Source: Pseudomonas sp. B21_DOA
GTDB taxonomy: Bacteria; Pseudomonadota; Gammaproteobacteria; Pseudomonadales; Pseudomonadaceae
Direction: 5' to 3'
Length of the DNA: 64,000 nucleotides
NCBI GenBank assembly: GCA_030544685.1
Contig: CP086683.1
Span: forward strand, 558,001-622,000
Positions 1 through 9,191 of this stretch are shown one piece after another. The notes beneath the pieces were generated by a model. It was not told the origin of the DNA and did not search any database. It saw only the letters and a program-made list of their open reading frames with translations. The first letter of the stretch is position 1; the number at the start of each line of letters is the position of its first letter. The position numbers were made by a program, and so were the translations under genes.

Positions 1-1140
1 GCCGGTGAAGTCTTCAGTCACCGAGGCGGTCACGGTGAGGTCGCCATCGGCGAGGTCTTCGATTTCGTCGAGCAGGCGCATGATCGCGTTCTGGTTGCGC
101 TCGTTCTTCTCGGCGGTCTCGCGCAATTGGCGATTGGTTTCGCGGACCATGACCAGACCGATGAGGATGATCGAGGCCAGCGCCAGCAAGCCCAGCACAT
201 AGCCGCCAATGGTGTCGGTGTTGCGCCCGCCGGCCAGATGTTCGAAACCTGTAGCAAGGTGCGAGGCTTCGTCGAGCAGGGTTTGCGACAGGGTGAAGAT
301 GTTGCTCGCCGATTCGCGCACCTTGAACAGCTCTGGCGAGGTTTCGAGGATTTCGTCCACCGAGCCGGAAACGAACTGGAACAGCTCGGAGATTTCGCTC
401 AAGCGCGCACGGGCGTCGCGGTCTTCGACCTGGCTGATTTTCAGCGCCGGGTTGCCCTGCAACATGCCGTTGAGCACCAGACCGAAACGCGCGGCATCGC
501 GGCCAAAGGCGTCGGCGGCCTGCTGCGAGTTTTCGTCACCGGCGAGCACGGTGTTGACTGCGCCAAGAATGCGTTCAGCCAACAGCGATTGCCGTTGCGC
601 CATCGCCACCTGCGCCGCCGGGGCGCCGCGCTGCAGGAGGATTTCCACGACTTTCTCGTATTCGATCTGCAATTGCGGCACGGTTTCTGCGAGTGTCGCG
701 GCGACTTGATGCAGCGACAGCACGGTCTGTTCGCTGGTGAGGATCGCATCGGTGTTTTTCAGCAGGCGTTCCCAGTCCATCTGCACCGCACGCATTTCCG
801 GGCGCACGGCGACGGGTGCCGGCGGCAGGCCGGTGTTCGGGTCACCCTTTTTCAGGTAACCCCAGCGCTGGGCGAAATCGTTGCGCGCATCGCTGAGCAG
901 TTTGAACGCCGCCGCCTTGCCCGCCGCCGCTTCGGTGGCGTTCTTGGCAATGCGTTGCGAGAGCACGCGTAGCTCACCGGCGTGGCCGATGTACTGCTTG
1001 TCGTAGTTCGCCTGGGTGTTGAGGTAAGCGAAGTTGGCGAACAGCAGCATGATGAACACGATCAGTGCGATAAACAGCACGATGATCTGCGCACGGCTGC
1101 GCGATGCTTCTGCCGACTTGCCTGTTTTTGCTTTTGTCAT
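1..1140 (-). CDS. pilJ: PilJ, twitching-motility methyl-accepting chemotaxis protein (N-terminal part, cut by window edge)
   Basis: This is the membrane chemoreceptor of the Pil-Chp system that controls type IV pilus activity and cAMP signalling. The first 380 codons are present, starting at the ATG complement at 1138-1140; the rest lies beyond base 1. A hydrophobic segment near residues 19-40 is followed by a periplasmic sensor region, a second membrane segment near 310-330, and the start of a HAMP-like region ending in VTEDFTG. The full family is roughly 680 residues, so the signalling domain is missing here only because of the window edge. It follows pilI on the same strand, giving the order pilG-pilH-pilI-pilJ known from other pseudomonads. 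Identification is firm from sequence and context. Confidence 0.93.
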   Translation of the reverse strand, partial: MTKAKTGKSAEASRSRAQIIVLFIALIVFIMLLFANFAYLNTQANYDKQYIGHAGELRVLSQRIAKNATEAAAGKAAAFKLLSDARNDFAQRWGYLKKGDPNTGLPPAPVAVRPEMRAVQMDWERLLKNTDAILTSEQTVLSLHQVAATLAETVPQLQIEYEKVVEILLQRGAPAAQVAMAQRQSLLAERILGAVNTVLAGDENSQQAADAFGRDAARFGLVLNGMLQGNPALKISQVEDRDARARLSEISELFQFVSGSVDEILETSPELFKVRESASNIFTLSQTLLDEASHLATGFEHLAGGRNTDTIGGYVLGLLALASIILIGLVMVRETNRQLRETAEKNERNQNAIMRLLDEIEDLADGDLTVTASVTEDFTG

Positions 1141-1188
1141 CGGTCCTCGCCTATGAAACCTGCCATGGCCCTGGTGGGAGCGAGCCTT

Positions 1189-1312
1189 GTGGCGAGGGAT
1201 TTATCCCCGTTCGGCTGCGAAGCAGTCGTAAAAAATCGCATGCGCTGACGGTGTCAGGCATTGCAGTTTTTGGGCCGCTGCGCGACCCAACGGAGATAAA
1301 TCCCCTCGCCAC
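1189..1312. repeat. Palindromic intergenic repeat, family B (GTGGCGAGGGATTTATCCCC type)
   Basis: GTGGCGAGGGATTTATCCCC at the left is mirrored by GATAAATCCCCTCGCCAC at the right, with a smaller GGGCCGC/GCGACCC motif inside. A second copy with the same arms lies at 9060-9188. It fills most of the pilJ-pilI gap. It resembles a paired REP/BIME unit of a different family from the GTGGGAGCGAGC repeats found elsewhere in the window. Confidence 0.8.
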
Positions 1313-1346
1313 ATGGCCCGCGTCCACATGGGTTCTGTTGTTCGTG

Positions 1347-1885
1347 CTATAGAGCCACACCCATGAACACCGGGGATTTGGCCAACGCAAACAGGCTGAA
1401 CACCCGCCAGTTCTGTTCGCGGCGGAAATAGCCTTTGACGAATTCGGCCTTGGAGCCCTGGCGCTTGCTGATCGACAGTGGTTCGAAACTGCCCTGTTCG
1501 AAATGCTGCAATCCGATCACCTCGTCGACCATCACCCCGGCGAACACGTCTTCATGTTCCACCACCAATACCCGGCGCTGTTTACGCAGCGGCGACAGCT
1601 CATGGCCGAAAAACCCGCACAGGTCCATGATCGGCAGCAGCCGCCCGCGAAGGTTAGCCACCCCTTGACCCACGGCTTGACCCCGGGCAACTGGGTGAAG
1701 CGCGGCTCATGCAAAACTTCGCTGACTTCACCCATCGGCGCCACATACCAATGCTCGCCGAGGCGAAAGCCAATGCCGCTCCAGCGATCCGGGCGCGCCG
1801 CTTGCGACGGCAGGTCCGCCGCCAGCAAGCGGCAGCGCTGGTCGATCTGCCAGAGCAGTTCGAACGCAGTCAGCGATTCGCTCAT
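1347..1885 (-). CDS. pilI: PilI, CheW-like adaptor of the Pil-Chp chemosensory system (frame broken)
   Basis: PilI links the PilJ receptor to the ChpA histidine kinase. The reading starts MSESLTAFELLWQIDQ and runs to PGVKPWVKG, then continues in another frame as VANLRGRLLPIMDLCGFFG, a typical CheW-fold stretch. The break is at the C-run 1661-1664; one extra C restores a 179-residue protein, the usual PilI length. Both halves are well conserved, so this reads as a one-base assembly deletion and not a pseudogene. It lies 10 bases downstream of pilH on the same strand. No sign of independent regulation was seen. Confidence 0.88.
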
Positions 1886-1895
1886 GATCGCGCGA

Positions 1896-2261
1896 TCAGC
1901 CTTTGAGGACGTTGTTCAGGGTCTTGATCAGGGTGTCTTCGTCGACCGGTTTGGTCAGGTAATCCTTGGCGCCCTGACGGGTGCCCCAGACCTTGTCGGT
2001 TTCCTGATCCTTGGTGGTGATGATGATCACCGGGATGTGCGCGGTGTCGGCATCCTTGGTCAACTGGCGGGTCGCCTGAAAACCATTGAGGCCGGGCATG
2101 ACGATGTCCATCAGCACGGCGTCGGGTTTTTCCTGACGGGCCAGGGCCACGCCGTCGGCGCCGTTCTCGGCCTTGAGCACTTCATGGCCGTGCTTTTCGA
2201 GCATGCCGGTGAGTTTGTACATTTCAGTCGGCGAATCATCGACGATCAGGATACGTGCCAT
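1896..2261 (-). CDS. pilH: PilH, single-domain response regulator
   Basis: PilH is a CheY-like receiver of the Pil-Chp system, linked in P. aeruginosa to pilus retraction control. The 121-residue protein is one receiver domain: acidic pair in ILIVDDSP, phospho-acceptor Asp in AVLMDIVMPG, conserved Lys in YLTKPVDE. I chose the ATG at 2261 over one four codons upstream, because GGGGAAG sits just ahead of it as a ribosome binding site and because homologues start MARILIVDD. No output domain is present. Confidence 0.93.
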   Translation of the reverse strand: MARILIVDDSPTEMYKLTGMLEKHGHEVLKAENGADGVALARQEKPDAVLMDIVMPGLNGFQATRQLTKDADTAHIPVIIITTKDQETDKVWGTRQGAKDYLTKPVDEDTLIKTLNNVLKG

Positions 2262-2321
2262 GGTCTTCCCCATTTTTCTGGTCGACTGCCGGCCCGCTGG
2301 CCGAGCGTCACTGTGCGTGTG

Positions 2322-2726
2322 TTACTGCGGCAAAACGGCGGCGAAGCCCGGAACATGGGCCTGGATCGCGTTGAGCAGTTCTTCTTTGCTGAACGGCTTG
2401 GTCAGAAATTGATCAGAGCCGACAATCCGCCCCTTGGCCTTGTCGAACAGCCCGTCACGCGATGACAGCATGATCACCGGCGTGGCCTTGAACGCACTGT
2501 TGTTCTTGATTAAAGCGCAGGTCTGATAACCATCCAGACGCGGCATCATGATGTCGACAAAGATGATCCCGGGATGGTGGTCGGCGATCTTCGCCAGCGC
2601 ATCGAAACCGTCGATGGCAGTGATCACTTCGCAACCGACGTTCTTCAACAATGTTTCGGCGGTGCGGCGAATCGTTTTCGAGTCGTCGATCACCATGACC
2701 TTCAAGGCGCTGGACTGCTGTTCCAT
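2322..2726 (-). CDS. pilG: PilG, single-domain response regulator
   Basis: PilG is the other CheY-like protein of the Pil-Chp system and promotes pilus extension and cAMP synthesis in P. aeruginosa. The 134-residue protein has the receiver signature: VMVIDDSKTIRR at the N-terminus, the phospho-acceptor Asp in IIFVDIMMPRLDG, and Lys in FLTKPFSK. Length matches the family. It is the first gene of the pilGHIJ run on the minus strand and is divergent from gshB, so its promoter should lie in 2727-2951. Confidence 0.94.
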   Translation of the reverse strand: MEQQSSALKVMVIDDSKTIRRTAETLLKNVGCEVITAIDGFDALAKIADHHPGIIFVDIMMPRLDGYQTCALIKNNSAFKATPVIMLSSRDGLFDKAKGRIVGSDQFLTKPFSKEELLNAIQAHVPGFAAVLPQ

Positions 2727-2951
2727 AAGAGGGTTCTACCGTCGCCTTTGCGAATCAAATTGTCCGTTTTGCTGTGAATAATGGCCTGAAACCCTTGATA
2801 GCCAAGGGTCGGCGCGATCTGCCAGCCTTTTTAGCACAGTCTCCAGATGCAATCTATCGACGGGTTTTTCCTTGACCCGAAACCCGCCCGGCGCCACTCT
2901 GGCGGCACTTTTTCAATACCGATCCGGTAGCCAAATTTCGAGGAAAACCCA

Positions 2952-3922
2952 ATGAGCGTTCGCGTCGGAATTGTCATGGACCCTATCGCCAGCATCTCCT
3001 ATAAAAGGATAGCTCGCTGGCCATGCTGCTGGCCGCGCAAAAGCGTGGCTGGGAACTGTTCTACATGGAACAGAAAGACCTGTATCAGGCCGAGGGCCAG
3101 GCGCGGGCGCGGATGAGCCCGCTGAAAGTCTTCGCCAACCCGGACAAATGGTTCGAACTGGACGCCGAGCAGGACAAACTGCTGAGCGACCTGGACGTGA
3201 TCCTGATGCGCAAGGATCCGCCGTTCGACATGGAATTCGTCTATTCCACTTATCTACTGGAACAGGCCGAAGCCGCTGGCGTGCTGGTGGTGAACAAGCC
3301 GCAGAGCCTGCGCGACTGCAATGAAAAGCTGTTCGCCACGCTGTTTCCGCAGTGCACGCCGCCGACCATCGTCAGCCGCCGCCCGGACGTATTGCGTCAG
3401 TTCGCCGACCATCACGGTGACGTGATCCTCAAGCCGCTGGACGGCATGGGCGGTTCGTCGATCTTCCGCCACACCGCCGGCCATCCGAACCTCTCGGTGA
3501 TCCTCGAAACCCTGACTCTGCACGGCAAGCAGCAAATCATGATTCAGGGCTACCTGCCGGCGATCGTCGATGGCGACAAGCGCATCCTGATGATCGATGG
3601 CGAGCCGGTGGATTACTGCCTGGCGCGGATCCCGGCCATGGGCGAAACCCGTGGCAACCTCGCCGCCGGTGGCCGTGGCGAAGCACGTCCGCTGACCGAA
3701 AAGGATCGCTGGATCGCCGCCCAGGTCGGACCGACCCTGCGCGAGAAAGGCCTGCTGTTCGTCGGCCTCGACGTGATCGGCGAGCACCTGACCGAAATCA
3801 ACGTCACCAGCCCGACCTGCATCCGCGAAATCGACAATGCGTTCGGCACTGACATCGGCGGCATGCTCATGGATGCTATTGAGAAGAAGCTGCAAGCTGC
3901 AAGCTCCAAGCCGCAAGCTTGA
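2952..3922 (+). CDS. gshB: Glutathione synthetase (frame broken near the start)
   Basis: GshB joins gamma-glutamylcysteine to glycine using ATP, the last step of glutathione synthesis in the cytoplasm. The start MSVRVGIVMDPIASISYK is read from 2952, then the frame changes at the A-run 3003-3006; one extra A gives the expected continuation into SSLAMLLAAQKRGWELFYMEQ. ATP-grasp features are visible: LKPLDGMGGSSIFR and the metal-binding ending region EINVTSPTC. Restored length is 323 residues, slightly longer than usual, because the C-terminus KKLQAASSKPQA is encoded by an intergenic AAGCTGCAAGC-type repeat. The neighbours pilG and tonB3 match P. aeruginosa order. Confidence 0.93.
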
Positions 3923-4015
3923 AGCCGAGCGACAAGCTTCTGACTTGCAGCTTGGAGCTCGAAACTTGCAACTGCCTCTATGCAGCTTGTCGCTTGAAGC
4001 TCGTCGCTTGCAGCT
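3890..4015. repeat. AAGCTGCAAGC-type direct and inverted repeat cluster
   Basis: Short units such as AAGCTGCAAGCT, AAGCTTGAAGC, TTGCAGCTTGGAGCT and GCTTGTCGCTTG recur in both orientations from the last codons of gshB to the terminator at 4016. The cluster can fold on itself. It is intergenic decoration of a sort common in fluorescent pseudomonads, and it overruns the gshB stop codon. Confidence 0.7.
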
Positions 4016-4070
4016 AAAAACCAACATTGCGTTATCATGCCGGGCCCATGAAAACGCGATGTTGGTTTTT
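4016..4070 (+). terminator. Stem-loop terminator between gshB and tonB3
   Basis: AAAAACCAACATTGCG at 4016-4031 pairs with CGCGATGTTGGTTTTT at 4055-4070 with one mismatch, and the right arm ends in a T-run. It should stop gshB transcription. It ends 6 bases before the tonB3 start codon, so tonB3 must be transcribed through or from within it. Confidence 0.7.
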
Positions 4071-4075
4071 CTGTC

Positions 4076-4974
4076 ATGACCCTCCCGTCCGATCTGCCCG
4101 CTGAACTCGCCCATCGTGGCGTGCGCCCGGCCGATCGCCTCGGTTTTACCCTGTTTCTCGCGGCGCTGATTCACCTGGCGCTGCTGCTCGGCGTCGGTTT
4201 CACCATGGTCGAGCCGCAGCAGATCAGCAAAACCCTGGAAATCACCCTGGCCACCTTCAAGGCCGAGAAGAAGCCGGAAAAGGCAGATTTTCTCGCTCAG
4301 GAAAACCAGGAAGGCAGCGGCACGCTGGACAAGAAAGCCCTGCCCAAGACCACCGAAGTCGCGCCGTTCCAGGACAATCAGGTCAAAAGGTCACCCCGCC
4401 GCCCGCGGCCAAGCCAGAGGTGCAGGAAGCCGCACCGAAAGCAGCGGTGACCACCGTCGCGCCGAAACCAAAGAAAGCGCCGACCAAGAAAGAAGAAAGC
4501 AAAACCGAGGTCAAGCCGACTGTCGACGCGCCGGCGTTCGACAGCTCGCAGCTGTCCAGCGACATCGCCAGCCTCGAAGCGGAACTGGCCAAGGAACAAC
4601 AGCTGTACGCCAAACGCCCGCGCATCCATCGCTTGAGCGCGGCTTCGACCATGCGAGACAAGGGCGCCTGGTACAAGGACGACTGGCGCAAGAAGGTCGA
4701 GCGCATCGGCAACCTCAACTACCCCGAAGAAGCACGACGCAAGCAGATCTACGGCAATTTGCGCCTGATGGTCTCGATCAATCGCGACGGCTCGCTGTAT
4801 GAAGTGCTGGTGCTGGAATCCTCCGGCCAGCCGCTGCTCGATCAGGCGGCGCAGCGCATCGTCCGCCTGGCCGCACCTTTTGCACCGTTTACCGGCGATC
4901 TGTCGGACATCGACCGCCTGGAAATCATCCGCACCTGGAAATTTGCTCGGGGCGACAAGCTCTCCAGCAATTAA
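4076..4974 (+). CDS. tonB3: TonB3, energy transducer linked to twitching motility (frame broken)
   Basis: TonB-family proteins pass ExbB/ExbD proton-motive energy to the outer membrane. The N-terminus has one membrane anchor near residues 25-45 (FTLFLAALIHLALLLGVGF). A Lys/Pro/Glu-rich periplasmic linker follows, then a coiled-coil-like ASLEAELAKEQQLYAK stretch and a TonB C-terminal domain with YPEEARRKQIYG and DGSLYEVLVLESSG. The frame changes in the linker at the A-run 4385-4388; one extra A yields 299 residues. In P. aeruginosa the tonB3 gene occupies the same place between gshB and algH and is needed for twitching. The context therefore supports TonB3 over a siderophore TonB. Confidence 0.88.
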
Positions 4975-4990
4975 AGACCCTGCAAACCCT

Positions 4991-5077
4991 GTGGGAGCGA
5001 GCCTGCTCGCGAATGCGGTGTGTCATTCAATATTAATGTGACTGATCCACCGCATTCGCGAGCAGGCTCGCTCCCAC
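4991..5077. repeat. REP pair, family A (GTGGGAGCGAGCCTGCTCGCG)
   Basis: GTGGGAGCGAGCCTGCTCGC is followed about 45 bases later by its inverted copy, GCGAGCAGGCTCGCTCCCAC. This is a convergent REP doublet (BIME) in the tonB3-algH gap. Confidence 0.9.
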
Positions 5078-5142
5078 ATCGGAATTGTGTTGTCAGCATC
5101 TCCAGCTTGTCAGTTCGCCCCTCGAACGCCACACTAGCGCTC

Positions 5143-5715
5143 ATGAAAAACGTCAGCCCCAGCTACCTCAAGCATCACTTCCTGATCGCCATGCCACACA
5201 TGGCCGACCCGAACTTTGCCCACACCTTGACCTACATCGTCGAGCACACGGCCAATGGCGCGATGGGGCTGGTGGTCAACAGGCCGCAAGACTTGAACCT
5301 GGCCGACATCCTCGAACAGTTGCGCCCGGACATCGAGCCGCCCGCGCGCTGCCAGGATGTGCCGATCTTCATCGGCGGGCCGGTGCAGACCGATCGCGGT
5401 TTCGTCCTGCACCCGGCGGGCCAGACCTTCCAGGCCACCGCGCAGCTCGACGGCGACCTCGCCCTGTCGACGTCGCAGGACGTGCTGTTCGCCATCGCCG
5501 ACGGCGTCGGCCCCGCGCAGAGCCTGATCACCCTGGGTTACGCCGGCTGGGAGGCCGGGCAGCTGGAAGCCGAACTGGCCGACAACGCCTGGCTGACCTG
5601 CCCGTTCAACGCCGACATCCTGTTCAATACCCGCAGCGAATTGCGCCTGGAAGCGGCAGCGCGGCATTTGGGCATCGACCTCAATCTGCTCACCAGCCAG
5701 GCGGGTCACGCCTGA
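5143..5715 (+). CDS. algH: AlgH, UPF0301/YqgE family protein
   Basis: A cytoplasmic protein of the UPF0301 family, named AlgH for its reported link to alginate regulation in P. aeruginosa; its biochemical role is not settled. The family hallmark near the start is clear: YLKHHFLIAMPHMADPNFA, then NGAMGLVVNRP and later IFIGGPVQTDRGFVLH. Length is 190 residues, as expected. I chose the ATG at 5143 because upstream codons in frame run through the REP repeat. It overlaps ruvX by one base (TGATG), so the two are co-translated. Confidence 0.92.
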   Translation: MKNVSPSYLKHHFLIAMPHMADPNFAHTLTYIVEHTANGAMGLVVNRPQDLNLADILEQLRPDIEPPARCQDVPIFIGGPVQTDRGFVLHPAGQTFQATAQLDGDLALSTSQDVLFAIADGVGPAQSLITLGYAGWEAGQLEAELADNAWLTCPFNADILFNTRSELRLEAAARHLGIDLNLLTSQAGHA

Positions 5716-6152
5716 TGGCCCTGCGCCTGATTCTCGGCTTCGACTACGGCACCAAACAGATCGGCGTCGCGGTCGGCCAGGTGATTACCGGCCAGGCCCG
5801 CGAACTGTGCACCCTCAAAGCGCAGAACGGCGTGCCGAACTGGGATCAGGTCGAAGCGCTGATAAAAGAATGGAAACCCGACGCCGTGGTGGTCGGCCTG
5901 CCGCTGAACATGGACGGCACGCCCAGCGAGATGTGCGTACGCGCGGAGAAATTCGCCCGCCGCCTCAACGGCCGCTACAACCTGCCCTTCTATACCCACG
6001 ACGAACGCCTGACCACCTTCGAAGCCAAGGGCGAGCGACTGGTGCGTGGCGGGCAGAAAGGCAGTTACCGCGACAACCCGGTGGACGCCATCGCCGCCGC
6101 CCTGCTGCTGCAGGGCTGGCTCGATGAAAACACTGCATTGTTTGAATCCTGA
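5715..6152 (+). CDS. ruvX: RuvX/YqgF, RNase H-fold nuclease of 16S rRNA 5'-end processing and Holliday-junction type
   Basis: RuvX (YqgF) is an RNase H-fold protein implicated in pre-16S rRNA 5' maturation. The 145-residue product shows the first catalytic Asp in LGFDYGTKQIGVAVGQ, a VVGLPLNMDG motif, and the C-terminal DERLTT and DAIAAALLLQ motifs. It starts on the algH stop codon. A short terminator follows at 6154-6176, separating it from pyrR. Confidence 0.93.
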   Translation: MALRLILGFDYGTKQIGVAVGQVITGQARELCTLKAQNGVPNWDQVEALIKEWKPDAVVVGLPLNMDGTPSEMCVRAEKFARRLNGRYNLPFYTHDERLTTFEAKGERLVRGGQKGSYRDNPVDAIAAALLLQGWLDENTALFES

Positions 6153-6153
6153 C

Positions 6154-6176
6154 AAGCGCTTCGGCGCTTTTCTTTT
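6154..6176 (+). terminator. Rho-independent terminator after ruvX
   Basis: AGCGC TTCG GCGCT is a stable UUCG-type tetraloop hairpin followed by TTTCTTTT, directly after the ruvX stop codon. Confidence 0.8.
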
Positions 6177-6233
6177 GGTTATAAACCGAGCTTCGTCCGG
6201 CAGGACGCAGCGCGGAATCACGAAGGAGCAACC

Positions 6234-6740
6234 ATGAGCCTGCCCAATCCCGCCGATCTGATCAGCCAGATGGCGACCCGCCTCAAGGCGCACCTTGCCC
6301 AGCGTGACATCAGCGAACCGCGTTACATCGGCATCCGCACCGGCGGCATCTGGGTCGCGCAGGCGCTGCTCAAGGAGCTGGCCAGCGATGCGCCACTGGG
6401 TACGCTGGACGTGTCCTTCTATCGCGATGACTTCAGCCAGAACGGCCTGCACCCGCAAGTGCGCCCTTCCGCCCTGCCCTTCGAGATCGAAGGCCAGCAT
6501 CTGGTGCTGATCGACGACGTGCTGATGAGCGGTCGGACCATCCGCGCCGCCATGAATGAACTGTTCGATTACGGCCGCCCGGCCAGCGTGACGCTGGTCT
6601 GCCTGCTGGACCTGGACGCCGGCGAGTTGCCGATCCGCCCGAACGTGGTCGGCGCCACCCTGACCCTGGCCGGCAGCCAGCGGGTCAAGTTGTCCGGCCC
6701 CGAGCCGCTGACGCTCGAACTGCAAGACGTCACCCTTTAA
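6234..6740 (+). CDS. pyrR: PyrR, bifunctional pyr operon regulator / uracil phosphoribosyltransferase
   Basis: PyrR-family proteins have a type I phosphoribosyltransferase fold. In Bacillus they bind pyr mRNA to attenuate transcription; in Pseudomonas the regulatory mechanism is different and less clear. The 168-residue product has the PRPP-binding motif in [17 protein letters not shown] and an early RYIGIRTGG motif. It heads the pyrR-pyrB-pyrC' operon, preceded by AAGGAGCAACC as the ribosome binding site and 27 bases ahead of pyrB. Confidence 0.93.
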   Translation: MSLPNPADLISQMATRLKAHLAQRDISEPRYIGIRTGGIWVAQALLKELASDAPLGTLDVSFYRDDFSQNGLHPQVRPSALPFEIEGQHLVLIDDVLMSGRTIRAAMNELFDYGRPASVTLVCLLDLDAGELPIRPNVVGATLTLAGSQRVKLSGPEPLTLELQDVTL

Positions 6741-6767
6741 TCCGCCCTATTGAGAGTCCCCCTCGCG

Positions 6768-7772
6768 ATGACGCCTCTAGATACCAAGCGCCCGCTGCAG
6801 CTCAATGATCAGGGCCAGCTGCGCCACTTCCTCTCGCTCGACGGTTTGCGCCGCGAGTTGCTGACGGAAATCCTCGACACTGCCGACTCGTTTCTTGAAG
6901 TCGGCGCCCGGGCGGTGAAGAAAGTCCCGTTGCTGCGCGGCAAGACCGTGTGCAACGTGTTCTTCGAGAACTCCACGCGCACCCGCACCACGTTTGAACT
7001 GGCGGCCCAACGGCTGTCGGCGGACGTGATCACCCTGAACGTGTCGACATCGTCGGCGAGCAAGGGCGAAACGTTGCTCGATACCCTGCGCAACCTTGAG
7101 GCGATGGCCGCCGACATGTTCGTCGTGCGCCACGGCGACTCGGGCGCGGCGCATTTCATCGCCGAGCATGTCTGCCCGCAGGTGGCGATCATCAACGGTG
7201 GTGACGGCCGGCATGCGCACCCGACCCAGGGCATGCTCGACATGCTCACCATCCGTCGGCACAAGGGCGGTTTCGAAAACCTCTCGGTGGCGATCGTCGG
7301 CGACATCCTGCATTCGCGGGTGGCACGCTCGAACATGCTCGCGCTGAAAACCCTCGGCTGCCCGGACATCCGCGTGATCGCGCCGAAAACCCTGCTGCCG
7401 ATCGGCATCGAGCAATACGGCGTCAAGGTCTATACCGACATGGCTGAAGGCCTGAAAGACGTCGACGTGGTGATCATGCTGCGCCTGCAGCGCGAGCGCA
7501 TGACCGGCGGCCTGCTGCCCAGCGAAGGCGAGTTCTATCGCCTGTTCGGCCTGACCACCGCGCGTCTGGCCGGGGCCAAACCCGATTGCATCGTGATGCA
7601 CCCGGGGCCGATCAACCGTGGCGTGGAGATCGAGTCGGCGGTGGCCGACGGCCCGCACTCGGTGATCCTCAATCAAGTGACCTACGGCATCGCGATTCGT
7701 ATGGCCGTGCTGTCCATGGCCATGAGCGGGCAGACTGCGCAACGTCAATTCGAGCAGGAGAACGCCCAGTGA
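6768..7772 (+). CDS. pyrB: Aspartate carbamoyltransferase catalytic chain
   Basis: PyrB condenses carbamoyl phosphate with aspartate, the committed step of pyrimidine synthesis. The carbamoyl-phosphate loop [19 protein letters not shown] and the [12 protein letters not shown] and [13 protein letters not shown] motifs are all present. The ATG at 6768 gives a 334-residue protein starting [11 protein letters not shown], like P. putida PyrB; an ATG six codons upstream is less likely. In Pseudomonas the enzyme forms a dodecamer with the inactive dihydroorotase PyrC', whose gene overlaps the pyrB stop (GTGA). Confidence 0.96.
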   Translation: MTPLDTKRPLQLNDQGQLRHFLSLDGLRRELLTEILDTADSFLEVGARAVKKVPLLRGKTVCNVFFENSTRTRTTFELAAQRLSADVITLNVSTSSASKGETLLDTLRNLEAMAADMFVVRHGDSGAAHFIAEHVCPQVAIINGGDGRHAHPTQGMLDMLTIRRHKGGFENLSVAIVGDILHSRVARSNMLALKTLGCPDIRVIAPKTLLPIGIEQYGVKVYTDMAEGLKDVDVVIMLRLQRERMTGGLLPSEGEFYRLFGLTTARLAGAKPDCIVMHPGPINRGVEIESAVADGPHSVILNQVTYGIAIRMAVLSMAMSGQTAQRQFEQENAQ

Positions 7773-9040
7773 AGCTCAGCATTCTCGGCGCACGCGTCAT
7801 CGATCCCAGCAGCGGCCTGGATCAAATCACCGACATCCACGTTGAAGCCTGCAAGATCGTCGCCCTCGGCGCCGCGCCGGCCGGTTTCAGCGCAGTAGAA
7901 ACCATCGACGCGCATGGCCTGGTGGCCGCGCCTGGCCTGGTAGACCTCAACGTTGCCCTGCGCGAGCCGGGTTACAGCCGCAAAGGCTCGATCGTCAGCG
8001 AAACCCGCGCCGCCGCTGCCGGTGGCGTGACCAGCCTGTGCTGCCCGCCGAAGACCAAACCGGTGCTCGACACCTCGGCCGTGGCTGAGCTGATCCTCGA
8101 CCGCGCCCGCGAAGCCGGCAACGCCAAGGTGTTCCCGATCGGCGCACTGAGCAAAGGTCTCGATGGTGAGCAACTGGCCGAACTGGTGGCCCTGCGCGAC
8201 GCTGGTTGCGTGGCGTTCGGCAACGGCCTGGAAAGCTTCCGCAACAGCCGCACCCTGTGCCGGGCGCTGGAATACGCGGCGACTTTCGACCTGACGGTGA
8301 TCTTCAACTCGCAGGATCACGATCTGGCCGAGGGCGGTCTCGCCCACGAAGGCGCGGTCGCCAGTTTCCTTGGCCTGCCGGGCATCCCGGAAACCGCCGA
8401 AACCGTGGCGCTGGCTCGCGATCTGCTGCTGGTCGAGCAGACCGGCGTGCGTGCGCATTTCAGCCAGTTGACCAGTGCGCGCGGTGTTGCCCTGATTGCT
8501 CAGGCGCAGGCCCGTGGTCTGAAAGTCACTGCCGATGTGGCGCTGTACCAGTTGATTCTGACTGATGAAGCGCTGATCGACTTTAACAGCCTCTATCACG
8601 TGCAACCGCCGCTGCGCACCCGCGCCGACCGCGATGGCCTGCGTGAGGCGGTGAAATCCGGGGTGGTCTCGGCCATCTCCAGCCATCACCAGCCCCACGA
8701 GCGCGACGCCAAACTGGCCCCGTTCGGCGCCACCGAGCCGGGCATCAGCAGTGTTGAGTTGCTGCTGCCGCTGGCGATGACGCTGGTTGAGGATGGTTTG
8801 CTCGACTTGCCGACGCTGCTGGCGCGTCTGAGCGCAGGCCCGGCCGAAGCGCTGCGTCTGCCGGCGGGCAAACTGGCGGTAGGCGGCGCGGCGGATATCG
8901 TGCTGTTCGACCCGAAAGCATCGACGGTGGCCGGTGAGCACTGGCTGTCGAAGGGCGAGAACTGCCCGTTCATCGGCCACAGTCTGCCGGGTGTGGTGCG
9001 CTATACGCTGGTGGATGGGCGGATTACTCACCAGGCATGA
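7769..9040 (+). CDS. pyrC': PyrC', dihydroorotase-like non-catalytic subunit of aspartate carbamoyltransferase
   Basis: The 423-residue protein has the amidohydrolase fold but has lost key metal ligands. The usual HxH of family members (V-D-x-H-x-H-L-R-E-P-G) is here [13 protein letters not shown], and the region that should carry the last Asp (DHAPH) reads SSHHQPHE. In P. putida this pseudo-enzyme is known to be needed for assembly of active aspartate carbamoyltransferase and not for dihydroorotase activity. The GTG start at 7769 overlaps the pyrB stop by four bases, which fits a 1:1 partner. A working dihydroorotase should be encoded elsewhere. Confidence 0.93.
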   Translation: MKLSILGARVIDPSSGLDQITDIHVEACKIVALGAAPAGFSAVETIDAHGLVAAPGLVDLNVALREPGYSRKGSIVSETRAAAAGGVTSLCCPPKTKPVLDTSAVAELILDRAREAGNAKVFPIGALSKGLDGEQLAELVALRDAGCVAFGNGLESFRNSRTLCRALEYAATFDLTVIFNSQDHDLAEGGLAHEGAVASFLGLPGIPETAETVALARDLLLVEQTGVRAHFSQLTSARGVALIAQAQARGLKVTADVALYQLILTDEALIDFNSLYHVQPPLRTRADRDGLREAVKSGVVSAISSHHQPHERDAKLAPFGATEPGISSVELLLPLAMTLVEDGLLDLPTLLARLSAGPAEALRLPAGKLAVGGAADIVLFDPKASTVAGEHWLSKGENCPFIGHSLPGVVRYTLVDGRITHQA

Positions 9041-9059
9041 CTTGCTGCTGAGGGAGATT

Positions 9060-9188
9060 GTGGCGAGGGGATTTATCCCCGCTCGGCTGCGTAGCAGTCG
9101 CGAAGCCATTGCACGCGGTGGAACAAATCCACCGCGTTCTCGGATTCAGGACCGCTTCGCGGCCCAACGGGGATAAATCCCTCGCCAC
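9060..9188. repeat. Palindromic intergenic repeat, family B, second copy
   Basis: GTGGCGAGGGGATTTATCCCCG at the left mirrors CGGGGATAAATCCCTCGCCAC at the right, as at 1189-1312. It lies between the convergent pyrC' and TM2-protein genes. Confidence 0.82.
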
Positions 9189-9191
9189 AAC

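Noticed and set aside
3890..4015. Possible CRISPR array from the repeated AAGCTGCAAGC units
   Set aside because: Units are short, in both orientations, without equal spacers, and no cas gene is near.
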